Below, in pieces: positions 21,629-33,426 of a stretch of 64,000 nt of DNA; within the stretch, counting starts at the first letter, position 1; every line of letters begins with the position of its first letter. Location of the stretch: NCBI GenBank assembly GCA_963921425.1, contig OY992833.1, positions 21,041,454 to 21,105,453 on the forward strand, read 5' to 3'. A program made the position numbers and the translations under genes. This DNA is from Dryas octopetala (Eukaryota > Streptophyta > Magnoliopsida > Rosales > Rosaceae). The notes below the pieces were generated by a model. It worked only from the letters and a program-made list of their open reading frames with translations. It ran no database searches and had not been told where the DNA came from.

Positions 21629-24600
21629 ATGAGTTCAACAGAATGGAGACAATCATTGAGTTCTTCACAATATCGCAAATTATTTGGCTCGACGGCGCGA
21701 GGCATCTCGAGAAAAGCGACCAATGGTTGATAATGTTTGTGATGATCGAATTGAGGCGGACACCAGTAATAGAGATCAGTCATCCCCTGATATTTTTTAT
21801 ACGCTTAACTAATATTTATACATTTTTAGGGTTCTTATTTAAAATAAGTTCATATATTGTTTACACTATTAAGTAGCATTTTTATTATTATTCTTCTTTA
21901 ATTATAATTTTTTAAGCATGAAAAGTGAAATTAAAATTATATAATACTCAAGTGTTATCATCAATTGGATAGAACGAGTTGGCGATGAAGGCCCAAGTTC
22001 AAGAGTTATGTCAAATCATGAGGATGAAGGTCAATATGCTTCTACAATGCGTGTGAACCATATAACGCAGATGCCAAGTTCAAATACGGAAACCAATTTA
22101 TTTGAACAGGTGGAGGATGAAGGCCCAAACACAAGAGTTTTATCCAATTCTGGCAACAACATTGAGCAACCTCTTAGAAAACGTTTGACTCATATAAGAC
22201 GAATGGCACGTTCCGGTACGTTGCGAATGGCCGACGAGGATAATCTAAATTCTGCTCCTAATGGTGGGTTATTTTTTACATTGTTTTTAGTTTGAATTAC
22301 AATTCTTTCACTCAAAATTAAAAGTGAATTATTTAAAAGCAGAAGTGCCTAATGAAACAACGAATCGTAATGCGGGGCCAGACAGCAATAGCGTACCTCG
22401 AGTTCAACGTAGGCCAAGAGAAATGAGAAATCATAATTGTGCTAGAGATTATTGTGAGAGCATGGGAGTCCCAGGATGCCAATTACCTATACCAACCATA
22501 TGTTCAAAGTGCGCAGCGCAATTATTTCATAATGAGACCTCCAATATATGTTGTTGCAACGGAAAAGTTGTCTTGCCATGGATACCATCTCCGCCAGAAA
22601 TGGTAACACTTTTCATAGACCAAACATCGGAGGGTAGACACTTTAGGCAAAATATTCGAGCCTACAATCATGTATTTACCTTCACTTCAATGGGTGTCCA
22701 TGTTGATGACAGAATTAATATTGGAGGACGTGGAATGTATACATTTCGAGCACAAGGATCTATATATCATAAAATTGGTAGTCTTCTACCAAGAGAAGGT
22801 AATAGACCGCGATTTCTACAAACTTATATATATGATACCGAGCATGCAATTGAAAATCGGTTGGCTGAGAGTGATATTCTAGATAGAAGTGTGGTTGAAA
22901 AGATACAACGGATTCTTAATGAACATAATCCATTCGCTCAGACATTACAACACTTAGGGCGACACCCACAGTTGCCAAATTGCAAACTCATCTTAAAAGA
23001 GCAACCAGCAAACCGGCCTCAATATAGTTTACCATCTGCATCTCAGGTCGCTGCAATTATAATAAGTGGAGATGAAGCCACCAATCAAAATGGAAGAAAT
23101 TTCATCGTTCAGACAGCTCAAGGGCAACTTATAAATGTCCAAGACACGGCTGGATTCTATGATCCTTTACAGTATCCGTTGTTATTGTCGTATGGATCAT
23201 ATGGATGGGATATTAATAGTCGTGACGATCGTGGAAGAGAATTATCGCCTTGCGACTATTATGCGTATATTTTACAGGTGCGTAAAGAAATAAAAACCAT
23301 CTAATTAATTTCAGGGAATTTTGAAATGTAAACCCAACTTTGATTTTGCAGATACGCGAGGATGATCCATCAGTTCTACTTCGAGGGGGGCGTCTTTTAC
23401 AACAGTACGTTGTGGATAATTACGTGAAAATTGAATCACACAGACTTAGATGGGTACGTTCCCATCAAACAACACTTCGAGCTGAACTTTACCAAGGCCT
23501 TCATGACTCTCTAAATGCAGGTGAAAATAATGCGGGTATGGATCTCTCTCCACAATCATAACTAAATATTATCTACCATGTAAGAAGTGTGCAAAGTAAT
23601 TACCAAACAAAAATTTTAATGCCCTAAGTAACATCGGTCGCAGAACCATTTTGCCATCATCATTTGTTGGAAGCCCACGTGACATGTATCAGCGGTACCA
23701 AGATGCAATGACTTTGGTTTAAAAATATGGGAAGCCTGATCTTTTCATCACAATGACATGCAACCCAAGCTGGGAAGAAATTAAAAGTGAATTACACCCT
23801 GGCCAAACGCCTCAAGATCGTCCTGACTTACTCACCAGAATTTTTCGAGCAAAATTTACGGACTTAAAGCAAGACATTGTGGATAAAGGGGTATTGGGCA
23901 AAGTTGTTGCAAATGCTTATGTCATTGAATTTCAAAAGCGGGGCCTTCCTCATGTGCACATGCTTATTGTGTTAGATGAAAATGATAAGGTTCACAACCC
24001 AGATGATTATGACCGCATTGTTAGAGCTGAAATACCGGACGAAGATGGAGAGCCGCAACTTTACAATGCAGTGTTAAAACATATGATACATGGTCCATGT
24101 GGAGTACAAAACCAACATTCTCCATGCATGAAAAATGGCAGATGTAAAAGAAGTTACCCTAAATCCTTTGCACCGATCACTATTCTAGGGAGTGATTCTT
24201 ATCCAATTTATCGAAGGCGAGGAGATCGCATGTCCGTCCCTCTAGATCGACGTGGAACTGTAATGGTTGATAACAGTTGGGTTATTCCATACAATCCGTG
24301 GTTGCTTTTAAAGTATGATTGTCACATCAATGTAGAAATATGTTGCAGTATAAAAAGTATCAAGTACTTATATAAGTATGTTTACAAAGGACCAGACAGA
24401 GTCGCCCTTGAAGTACAGCCAGATCCTATTAGAGACGAAATAAGGCAATTTGTCGATGCAAGACGGGTTTGTGCACCGGAAGCACTATGGCATATTTTCA
24501 AATTTACCAAGAATAAGATATGCCCATCAGTGTGGCGATTACAAATACATCTTCCGAATATGCAACAAGTCTAATATCAGGCTAATGACACTATAACAAA

Positions 24601-26804
24601 TATTTTGTCAAATGATGGATTATCAATGACAATGCTTACTGAATATTTCACTCTGAATCGTACGGATGTGGAAGCGAGAAGATATTTGTATCGAGAGATG
24701 CCCGAACACTATAGATGGATCAGTAAGGAGAAAATATGGACTAAACGAGTAGGCCTTCAAAGGGTTATTGGGAGGATATACACAGTCTCACCTTCTGAAG
24801 GTGAAAAGTTTTATCTTCGTATCCTCCTTAATCATGTGAAAGGACCAAGATCATTCGAGGATTTACGAACTGTTGATGATGTAATGTGTCCCACGTTTAA
24901 GCAAGCAGCCGAAAGACGGGGTTAGCCAATAAAATCTTATTTCTTGATTTTCAAATGATTTGAATTAGAATTTTTTTTAAAAATTTTGTACTTTCTTAAT
25001 GTTGTTGTGGTTTTTGTGTGTAGGTTTATTAGAAGAAGATGGCAGTATTCAACAATGTTTGCATGAGGCCTCTACTATGAGGATGCCATCAGCTTTACGA
25101 AGATTATTCGTCACAATTTTGGTGTATTGTGAACCAACTGGCGTACGGAGATTATGAGACGAATTTTATCCATTCTTGATTGAAGATTATCCTTCTTCAA
25201 GAGACGTAAATGATGTGTTCATCGTCAACAGACTCTTGCGTGATTTAAACGGACTATTGGAGCAGTTTAACAAAAACATTTCAAAATACGATCTTCCCCA
25301 AATGACAAGTGATGTCGAAACAAGCTCAATGGAGCCGAGATGTATTCAAGATGAAATGTTGATAAGCATTCCACAAGAGGACCTCGATGCAATTGAGCGT
25401 CTAAATGACGACCAAAAGTTTGCATTCAACACAATAATGGACGTAGTTGACCGTCATGAAAATTCAATATTCTTTGTGGATGGTCCAGGTGGAATTGGAA
25501 AAACTTACTTATATCGTGCATTGTTGGCAAACTTAAGGAGATTAGGTCTTATAGCATTGGCAACAGCAACATCTGGAATAGCGGCTACGATATTACCGGG
25601 TAGGAGGACAGCCCATTCTAGATTCAAGATTCCACTAAACCCTGATGCATCATCAACGTGCTCTATTAGTAAACAATCTGATCTTGCAAAATTGATACAA
25701 AGGACAACAACAATCATTTGGGATGAAGCCACAATGACACATCGTCATGCCTTTGAAGCATTGGATCGAACTTTCAGAGATATATTAGATGTCGATTTAC
25801 CGTTTGGGGGGAAGATAATGATCTTTGGTGGAGATTTTCGACAAGTTCTTCCCGTAGTTCCGAAAGGGACCAAAGCTGAACTAATTCAAGCCAGTGTGGT
25901 GAAAGCATCATTTTGGTCGCAAATAAAGATTCTGAAACTCAAAGAAAATATGAGATCTAGAAATGATGAACACTTTTCTGAATTTTTACTTCGTGTTGGC
26001 AATGGGGAAGAACATGTGGTCAAAGATGACATGATTAAAATACCAGAAAATATGGTTGTATCGTGGGAAAGCGAGCAATCCATTAATCAACTGATTGCTG
26101 AGGTTTTCCCTAATTTGGAAGATCATGTATATGATGCGAGGTACATGGTGGAAAGAGCCTTAATAACCCCTACAAATGAAGTTGTTGACATGTTAAATGA
26201 AAAGATAATTGGTATCTTTCCAGGTATAGAAGAGACTTTGTATTCATTTGACAAGGTCGAGGACGACACAAGAAGTTTGTATCAACCAGAATTTTTAAAT
26301 GCAATAACGGTTGGTGGTTTGCCGCCATACAAATTGACGTTAAAGAGAGGTGCTCCAATCATGTTGCTAAGGAATATTGATCCGAAATTGGGATTGTGTA
26401 ATGGTACCAGATTATTGTGCCGTGGTTCTTACCAAAACCTCATTGACGCTGAAATTCTAACTGGGCAATTTGCGGGAACTAGAGTTTTTCTACCAAGAAT
26501 TCCTCTAAAGAATGCAGAGACTGCTGGACTCCCATTCGAATTGACAAGGAAGCAGTTTCCAGTTAAATTGAGTTTCTCCTTGACTATAAACAAATCTCAA
26601 GGTCAGACAATACCACACGTAGGTATTTATCTTCCAGATCATGTTTTCAGTCATGGGCAGTTATATGTGGCTTTATCGAGAGGGGTTTCAAGGTCAACAA
26701 CTAAGGTTCAAGTAAAAAAAAAAGGCTCAATAGTCGGTGAAAGTGGCATTTTTACCAGAAATGTGGTGTACAAAGAAGTTTTGCTCCAACACGATATCGT
26801 ATGA
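21629..26804 (+). pseudogene. Helitron RepHel (HUH initiator + PIF1 helicase), copy 1, nonsense-mutated
   Basis: Rep nicks and joins single-stranded DNA ends; the helicase unwinds during rolling-circle transposition. Visible order: Cys-rich N-region (ICSKCAAQLF at about 22500), HUH motif HVH (23951-23959) in FQKRGLPHVHMLIVL, Tyr motif KYLYKYVYKG (24362-24391), Walker A GPGGIGKT (25482-25505), IIWDEA, GGDFRQVLPVV, INKSQGQT and LYVALSRG, stop at 26802-26804. Clear introns: 22264-22342, 23278-23351, 24921-25023; another is likely between 23530 and 23640. In-frame nonsense codons: TAA 23720-23722, TAA 24572-24574, TGA 25155-25157. Each is one transition from a sense codon (Gln, Gln and Trp fit the context). 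The 5' limit at ATG 21629 is tentative, because a stop or frame change occurs near 21725. Confidence 0.9.
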
Positions 26805-27208
26805 CGTGTCTCTCATAAGCAACCTAATTATATGGATTAGGGTGGTTTTCCCTACAACTTTATTGCTCATTTGCACATATATTTTGAGAACTATTTCAAT
26901 AAATTTAGTAATTGCATTCTCAGTTAATCCATGCCTCAAAAAGTGATAACATTTACTACAAAGTGCGACGACAATTTGGTCAGAAGGGAAAATCCGGCCT
27001 CTCACATGTATTACTTGAGATGAACCCGATACTTAGACACATAACAACAACTATTGTAACAAATCAACGGTGTATGCTTAAAAAATTTGATGCCAATCTA
27101 AAAAAAAATGAAACATTCTTACACTAGAAACAAAAAAACTTCAAAGGTGCACATTAATAAATAGAATGTGCCCAAAAATTAACGTATGCGCAATAGAAAG
27201 AGCCGCTT

Positions 27209-27230
27209 CGCACTCGCGAGAGCGAGTGCG
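27209..27230 (+). terminator. Helitron 3' hairpin, copy 1
   Basis: Stem CGCACTCGC (27209-27217), loop GAGA, stem GCGAGTGCG (27222-27230), then GAGAGG and the terminal CTAG (27237-27240). A GC-rich hairpin 10-12 bases before CTRR is the standard Helitron transposition terminator. Confidence 0.93.
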
Positions 27231-27282
27231 GAGAGGCTAGTTATAATAAAGTCTTTTCTTAATTTAAAGGATATTTCCTCTT

Positions 27283-27367
27283 TTAAGGTGTATAGTGAGT
27301 TTTATAGAGGCTGCATATTAGGTTTTAACTCTGAAATTTTGGGTGAAGTTAAAACCTAACATAAAGT
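27283..27367. repeat. Dispersed repeat, member 1
   Basis: Similar to 36984-37081: both have a stretch reading GAGGCTGCAT/AAGGCTGCAT, then TTAGGTTTTAACT, then the inverted counterpart AAAACCTAA. TTAGGTTTTAAC and GTTAAAACCTAA form an inverted pair about 20 bases apart. It is probably the terminal part of a small DNA transposon. Confidence 0.6.
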
Positions 27368-27699
27368 CGTCAAAAAAAAAATTATAAATCATAAATCACT
27401 ACCGGTTTTAATCTAAGAAAAACTCATAAAATAAAATAGACTCTAAGTCTCCCTTATGTTTTTCTTATATATTAATAAGTGTAATAATAAATTTACCAAA
27501 CTTTAAGTCGGCCTTAATTCAATTCCCATGTAGGACACTTGATTAATCAAAGAAAAAAGCTAACTATTCATATAATAGATTTTCCCCTTATTTCACAAGT
27601 TCGAATTCACCATTCATCTCCCATATAGTAGAAAAAAAATATTAATAACCAAGGCTAATATAGTAATTAATTACCACTCATTAACCACATATTGGGAAG

Positions 27700-27965
27700 A
27701 TAGCTTTGTTTCTTGACATGTTAAAGTCATGATCCGAGACCTTCAACATATTTCTAGATCATTTAAGGATATCAAGTTTTAGAATGTGTTTCGGAGGCAA
27801 ATTTTGTAGCTGATGGTTTAGCTTCTTTGGATCATTCTTTCCATAAGACTATTCTCTCTCGCTACTTTATTTTGCGGCTTTTGCCAGCTTTTAACTTTGA
27901 TTGCTTTAGAATTAGTTATTGTAGAGGTTTTGTGTTATAATTTTCTTTCTATTATAAAAAAAATA
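27700..27965 (+). pseudogene. RNase H-like 3' end of a decayed retroelement
   Basis: A plus-strand frame ending at TAA near 27940 contains SEANFVADGLASLDHSF, the conserved REAN-VADGLA signature of the RNase H domain at the C-terminus of plant LINEs. The preceding segment (IRDLQHISRSFKDIKF) belongs to the same domain but is separated by a stop and a frameshift. An A-rich tract near 27950-27963 may be the old poly(A) tail. Confidence 0.6.
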
Positions 27966-28275
27966 GTAATCAAATTCTTATGATTTTAATTTTTGAATCG
28001 CATTTTTGTAATTGACAAAATTTCAATTAAGAACAAATTAGTAACTCCATTCAAACTGATTGACATAATGGATATGTAGGTTGTACGGGTTGTACAAGTT
28101 GTAGGCTAACCCAAATTTTTTTGTTGGTATGTAATTTTTTCTAAAATGTGTATAGCTCACGAGAAATTTATTCATGTGACTATAACATCTTGTGGTGGTG
28201 TGATCAATTTATTTAAATTATAACATATGTACAATTAATCATTAATTTATAAAGAGTTCATTAATAAACATATAC

Positions 28276-29300
28276 TGACAACTTTTTTTTTTAATCAAAC
28301 ACACCCAAATCTCCGTTATTTCTTTGCGGGCCACATTTTATAAAAATCCAACAGCTCATTCTTCTTTTGCGGGCCACATGCTACAAACTTACTAAATCCC
28401 TGTGCAACCTTGTTTCACCTGCATCTACGCTTAATCTGCAGTTTCACCTGCATCTACACATAATTTGTAGTTTCACCTGCATCTACACATGATTTGCAAT
28501 TGCAACTTCAATAAACTACAGTTTCAGTTCACTTACAGCGTTCCAGAAATTGCAGTTTCAGAACTGAGCTTAAAAAAAAAAAAAAAACTACAGTTTCACT
28601 TGCAATTAGTAACTGCAACTGCAAGCTTGCAACTCTAATAAACTGCAATTTCAGAAACAACAGTTAGTAGCGTTCCAGAAATTGTAGTTTCAGAACTGAG
28701 CTTAAAAAAAACTGCAGTTTCAGAAACTGCAGTTAGTAACTGCAACTCTAATAAACTGCAGTTTCTGTTCACATATAACGTTCTAGAAATTGCAGTTTCA
28801 GAAACTGAGCTTAAAAAACATCAAGAACTTTCTACTGATAAGAAATCAAAGTAGGATTCTACCACGAACTGTGATCATGCCCAATCGAGGAGAAGTCGAA
28901 GTGGTCAGAGCAGATCCAAAAGGCTTCGATCGAGCTCGGAGTAAATCTATTGCTTCTTGGTCAGCATTGAGATTTTCAAGGCCGTTGACAACAGCACTGC
29001 TCGTGGTGGTGGTGGTGTTCGTCCCAGAGGTGCTTACTCTGCGAAGAAGAAGAACAAGAAGAACGAGAAGATGATGAAGAGGAAAGAGAAGAGAGACATA
29101 ACGGGGGGAGAGAGAGAGAGAAGAAAGAGAAAGGCAAAAGGAAATAAAATGACAATTGATCAGATTTCAAAATAAGATACCTAATCTACACCTTACCTTG
29201 TTGTTAAATAAAATTAATTGGTGTATTGGAGAGTAAAAACAATAAGTAAAAGGTAGCTTAGGATAATTAATTCATTTATAAATCATAAACCCTAAATAAT
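28276..29300 (+). repeat. CTGCAGTTTC-rich dispersed repeat, copy A
   Basis: Homologous to about 58990-60010. Shared landmarks are TGCGGRCCAC-like motifs at the left, many GAAACTGCAGTTTC palindromes (about 28440-28800), the segment TTCTACTGATAAGAAATCAA (28828), AAGGCTTCGATCGAGCTCGG (28920), purine-rich tracts and an AT-rich tail. No protein is conserved between the two copies. Probably a non-autonomous transposon; its termini were not defined. Confidence 0.7.
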
Positions 29301-29547
29301 GCCCTTAAAGGCTTAAACACATATATTACAATTTAAGTTGATCAAAGGTCACCCACCAAATTTTTTGGTAGCCCACAACCCAATCTATCTCCAACTTTAA
29401 CACACCCTTACTCCACTCTATTAATTTGGAAGTCGAGGAAACCCACACACCTGATTTTGAAATACTAGTTTCATTTACAAATAGAGATGAGGAATTGAGG
29501 ATCCACATATTTATGAGTCTCACTTCTTATACAAAATGAAACTATCA

Positions 29548-29768
29548 ATTACATACCTTTTTTTTTTTTTTTTTAGAGGGGGCCTAAGTTATGATAGATT
29601 TACCACTAACCATCCTTGGCCTCAGCAAGCCCAATCTATCATCATCCAGACTACATAGAATTACAATCAGGAGGAGCCCAAGTGATCTGGGCCTCAACTA
29701 ACCACTAACCCAGATCAAAAGAGTGGCCCAAGTGAGACAAGCCACTAGCAGAGGAATTGCATACATTT
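29548..29768 (-). mobile_element. SINE-like retroposon
   Basis: A segment at 29561-29755 begins with an 18-base-scale T tract (complement of a poly(A) tail) and is flanked by ATTACATACCTTT (29548-29560) and ATTGCATACATTT (29756-29768), a target duplication matching at 11 of 13 positions. It is about 195 bp with no coding capacity. It lies 300 bp upstream of the DMC1 start codon. Confidence 0.55.
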
Positions 29769-29919
29769 ACAATGACATGGCAAGATCACTGCGGTTACAC
29801 GTGTACCAATCGCACAGGTTTTAGCAGCAGGAGACGAACTATAACTACCAGAGGATGCATGCAAAAAGGCGAGCACGGACCTCACCCACCGTCCTTAACG
29901 AACTTCTCGTCGTTCTCCA

Positions 29920-29927
29920 TTCCCGCC
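29920..29927 (+). promoter_or_regulatory. E2F-like site upstream of DMC1
   Basis: TTCCCGCC lies 157 bp upstream of the DMC1 ATG, just before a weak TATA-like TTTAAAT. E2F sites (core SCCCGC or its complement) occur in many plant replication and recombination genes. This is a motif match only. Confidence 0.3.
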
Positions 29928-29967
29928 CTTTAAATTTAGCCTCTCGCATTCCTCCACAATTCAAATT

Positions 29968-29973
<6 letters not shown>

Positions 29974-30041
<68 letters not shown>
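29974..30041. repeat. (TC)34 microsatellite in the DMC1 5' leader
   Basis: An uninterrupted 68-bp TC tract ends 42 bp before the DMC1 start codon, so it probably lies in the 5' UTR or core promoter. CT-rich leaders are common in plants, but one this long and pure should be length-polymorphic. Confidence 0.95.
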
Positions 30042-30044
<3 letters not shown>

Positions 30045-30083
30045 ACAAACACACACTGAGAGGTTTCTTCAACCACAGAGAAG

Positions 30084-33000
30084 ATGATCGCTGCTCTCAA
30101 GTAAGTCACAGTCTCACAGATCTGCCAACTCTTTCTCTTCGTTTCAAATTTCAATTCGAATCGTATAACATTCTCTAACATTGAAACCTTATCGGCGATG
30201 GTGCTCAGAGCCGAAGATCAGAGCCAGCTACAGCTCGTCGAACGCGAAGACATCGACGATGAGGAAGACCTCTTTGAAGCGATCGACAAGCGTAAGCTTC
30301 ACGACCTTTGTTTCTATTCACTTTCTGTTCACATACTTCAATTCTCGATTTCTATCATTTCGCACATTGTTTTCGTTTAAATTTCATCGAAATTCCAATT
30401 GTTACTAATTTTCTCGATTTATACAAGTATTCACAGTTTCAAGTTCGATCTCTATCTGTTTTCGAGTTTCCAATTGTTACAGAGCTGATATGGATTTCAC
30501 TTTCTTTTTTTTTTTCTAATTTCCGATGGATTTGCTTTGTTTTTCTCGCAATCTTTAGAAATTCTATGAGTTTCAATTAGTTTAAGTAACTAAGTTTTTC
30601 TTGGCCAAAAAAAAAAAAAAAGTAACTAAGTTTAATTTCTCGATCAAATTGAACTTGTTTGCTCTCCGACTTTCACAGTAGACGTAAATTTTGAGCGAAT
30701 TATATTTTGCTTCAAAATCGAGGAAATTGAATTTCTAATCGAAACGCGTGAGTTTTTTCCAGTCATCGCTCAGGGAATCAATGCCGGAGACGTTAAGAAG
30801 CTTCAAGACGCAGGGATCTACACCTGCAACGGCTTGATGATGCACACGAAGAAGGTACAACGAATTTCAGTTCAAATTTCATACACTCTGCATGTTCAAG
30901 TTTGATTTCCTTACTGTGATTTCTATTTGACAGAACTTGACGGGGATCAAAGGTTTATCTGAGGCTAAAGTCGATAAGATATGCGAAGCTGCTGAAAAGA
31001 TAGTGGTTAGCGCTCAGATTTTCCATAATCTGAAACATTGATCTGAGATTTTTTGAATATTTATGAATATTTATGAACTTTAGCTTTCTGCTCGTTTTAT
31101 TTTAATGTGTTCTTTTATATTTGTTTCTTCAGAATTTTGGATACATTACTGGAAGTGATGCTCTGACCAGAGTGAGTTCAAAGTCTTTTGGTTTTTGATT
31201 TGGTTCCTTGTAAATCCAGAAGATCTGATCCGTCTGATCAAATTTCTCTCTCTCTCACTCTCACACACTGTTTGGCTATTTCCGGCACACACACACAGAT
31301 TTTATTTACCGCGCGTAGTACTGGAGTATAGAAAAAGTAGAGTTATATGTTCTAATGTGAACCTGAGAAGTTGGATTTTGTTCTGTTTTGTATTTTTAAT
31401 AGAGAAAATCAGTGATTCGCATTACTACTGGAAGCCAAGCCCTTGATGAACTATTAGGCGGTAATCATGCGCTCTGAACTGTTCAATCTAGAGTATGCTT
31501 TATTATGTTGACTAGTTTGTTATCAATCAATTTGTGTGTTAATTATAAATTGAAGGTGGGATTGAAACTCTGGCAATCACGGAAGCTTTTGGGGAATTCC
31601 GGTGAGCACATAGCACAGTTTTCTTTGATGCATTATTGTCCCCCATTGCTTGTATTGGGAATAAGAAGCTTTCATTTGCTATTCTAATATTTTGATTTGT
31701 TCCCCTTTACTGACCATATAAACACTGATTTCAGGTCAGGGAAAACTCAGCTTGCACATACTCTCTGTGTTTCTACACAGGTTAATTCCTAATCTCTCCT
31801 TAAGATATGTAATAATAGCATACTAGCCATTGTGTAAAACTCTGTTCTGGTCTTTCACCAACTGAAAGAAGTCTGGCATTTGATTGTCAGTTTAACTTGC
31901 ATTAGTATTAAGATGGAGTTTAATTTATACATTTTTTTTTCAAATAGTTTAATTTATACATGGTCCACTGATAATGGTGAATAATTGGTTATTCTTAGAA
32001 CAGACTTTGGAAACCGAATGCTTGATGCGCTGTGTAATTTATTGATAATTGTGGTTTTCTGACTGCTGCATGCCAAAACTACTTTTCAATGTTCTGCATC
32101 CAGTATCTGATCTTTCATACATAAACTAGTAGCCAACGATTTACATCTTGATCAAATATGATTGAGCTTGCCTGTTACTTTGCAGCTTCCTACTAACATG
32201 AAGGGAGGGAATGGGAAGGTTGCTTACATAGATACTGAAGGAACTTTGTATCCTTTTTGTTTGTCCATCCCATTTAATAATTCATGTAGCTCATTTTCAA
32301 TGAAAGAATGACAAAAGTTGCAGCTTCAACAAAGCCCACCTACTTCAATTCAAGTATGTTTTCTTCTTAACTATATGCACTTGCAGCCGACCCGATCGAA
32401 TTGTGCCAATAGCTGAAAGATTTGGCTTGGACCCTGGCGCTGTACTTGACAATGTAAGCTTCGTTTTATCCATATATCATTTGTTAAACTAGTGATGCAA
32501 TTAGAGGAAGCTAACCATGTCATTTTCTGTGTGACTGCAAAAGATCATTTATGCTCGTGCATACACATATGAGCATCAGTACAACCTGCTTCTTGGTCTA
32601 GCTGCAAAAATGTCTGAAGAGCCATTCAGACTTCTGGTAAGAATTTACAAACCAGAACTCTCTTTATGGCACACAAAAATATCAAGAGGCCTGGAAGATT
32701 GATTTTTATGTCTTGATGTTTTTCAGATTGTGGATTCGGTGATTGCTCTCTTTCGAGTGGATTTCACAGGAAGAGGAGAACTTGCAGAGCGCCAGGTCAG
32801 CTCCACAGATTCCCTGCGCCATTTCTCTTTATGTTCTTATGTTCTTCCTCTTTCTGTATCATTTTTCTTTCATGACCTGAGCAAATTGTTTTATGCAGCA
32901 AAAACTAGCTCAGATGCTTTCCCGAATGATAAAGATAGCTGAGGAATTCAACGTCGCTGTGTACATGACCAATCAAGGTAATCAATGACCCTTCTTGTGT

Positions 33001-33426
33001 TCAATCATTTCTAAACGATGCATGTCGTTTCAGAGGCTTATCAGTGAATCGTATTATTGTGCAGTCATAGCTGACCCTGGTGGCGGAGTGTTCATATCGG
33101 ATCCAAAGAAACCAGCGGGAGGACATGTGCTTGCCCATGCAGCAACAGTAAGGCTCATGTTCAGGAAAGGCAAAGGTGAACAGCGTGTCTGCAAGGTTTT
33201 TGATGCCCCAAACCTGCCTGAGGCTGAAGCAATATCCTTTCCCACTTGCTTAATTTTCATGCTTTGTGATTTTTTTGATTGTCCGCATCATCTAATTGAA
33301 TTTAAATATCTAAGACAATGTGATCAAGACCAGACTGGGCCAGATTTCTTTCGTTATATGTTTATTCTTAACAGAAAGCACGTTTTTCAGATAACTGCAG
33401 GAGGCATTGCAGATGCAAAGGACTGA
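30084..33426 (+). CDS. DMC1: DMC1, meiosis-specific RecA-family recombinase
   Basis: Forms nucleoprotein filaments on resected meiotic breaks and drives homology search and strand exchange between homologues, with RAD51, in the nucleus. Coding exons: 30084-30100, 30209-30291, 30763-30854, 30934-31005, 31133-31171, 31403-31460, 31556-31601, 31735-31780, 32186-32247, 32387-32453, 32544-32636, 32727-32795, 32899-32977, 33065-33231, 33382-33426. They join in frame to 344 residues, the usual plant DMC1 length. Visible: acidic N-terminus, helix-hairpin-helix region (about 37-90), Walker A GEFRSGKT (133-140), YIDTEGTF, Walker B LLIVD (224-228), MTNQV, loop [19 protein letters not shown], and C-terminal [11 protein letters not shown]. 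Introns 9 and 14 look U12-type, and the last exon joins correctly only through an AT-AC intron. The choice of DMC1 over RAD51 rests on near-complete agreement with plant DMC1, including [20 protein letters not shown]. Confidence 0.97.
32248..32386 (+). other. Probable U12-type GT-AG intron (DMC1 intron 9)
   Basis: The 5' splice site GTATCCTTTTT fits the U12 consensus RTATCCTTT. TTCTTAAC at 32364-32371 fits the U12 branch-point consensus TTCCTTAAC, with the candidate branch A at 32370, 16 bases before the intron's last base. There is no long polypyrimidine tract next to the AG. Confidence 0.8.
33232..33381 (+). other. Probable U12-type AT-AC intron (DMC1 intron 14)
   Basis: The intron begins ATATCCTTTCC directly after codon 330 (GCA) and ends AAAGCAC before GTTTTTCAG. 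TTCTTAAC at 33365-33372 puts the branch A about 10 bases before the 3' end. Splicing here gives EAEA followed by [14 protein letters not shown], the conserved DMC1 C-terminus. No GT-AG choice that I tried does so. Confidence 0.85.

Larger units (their letters stand above)
18287..27240 (+). mobile_element. Helitron copy 1, full length, 8,954 bp
   Basis: This is a rolling-circle transposon with canonical ends: 5' TCTATATATATAAAGC and 3' CTAG, preceded by a hairpin ending 10 bases from the terminus. It lies between A (18286) and T (27241), the usual AT target, with no target duplication. About 3.3 kb of non-coding leader precedes a RepHel gene (about 21629-26804) encoding an HUH replication initiator fused to a PIF1-type helicase. 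The coding region carries three nonsense codons, so this copy is structurally complete but probably not autonomous. The direct-orientation twin is at 38173-47127. Confidence 0.95.

Noticed and set aside
25176..26804. A host PIF1 DNA-helicase gene
   Set aside because: The frame is continuous with an upstream HUH Rep domain inside canonical Helitron ends, so it is the transposon's helicase rather than a cellular PIF1.
28440..28800. Regularly recurring GAAACTGCAGTTTC words that look CRISPR-like
   Set aside because: Spacing is irregular, the words are themselves palindromes, no cas genes are present and the context is a plant nuclear genome. They belong to a dispersed repeat.
29855..30178. Open frames through the TC tract encoding poly-(Leu-Ser) or poly-(Arg-Glu)
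   Set aside because: They are by-products of a dinucleotide repeat in the DMC1 leader and have no family or codon signature.
33232..33426. DMC1 last exon read straight through from 33065 without an AT-AC intron
   Set aside because: The read-through frame leaves the DMC1 family after EAEA and gives an unrelated sequence, whereas removing 33232-33381 restores the conserved C-terminus.
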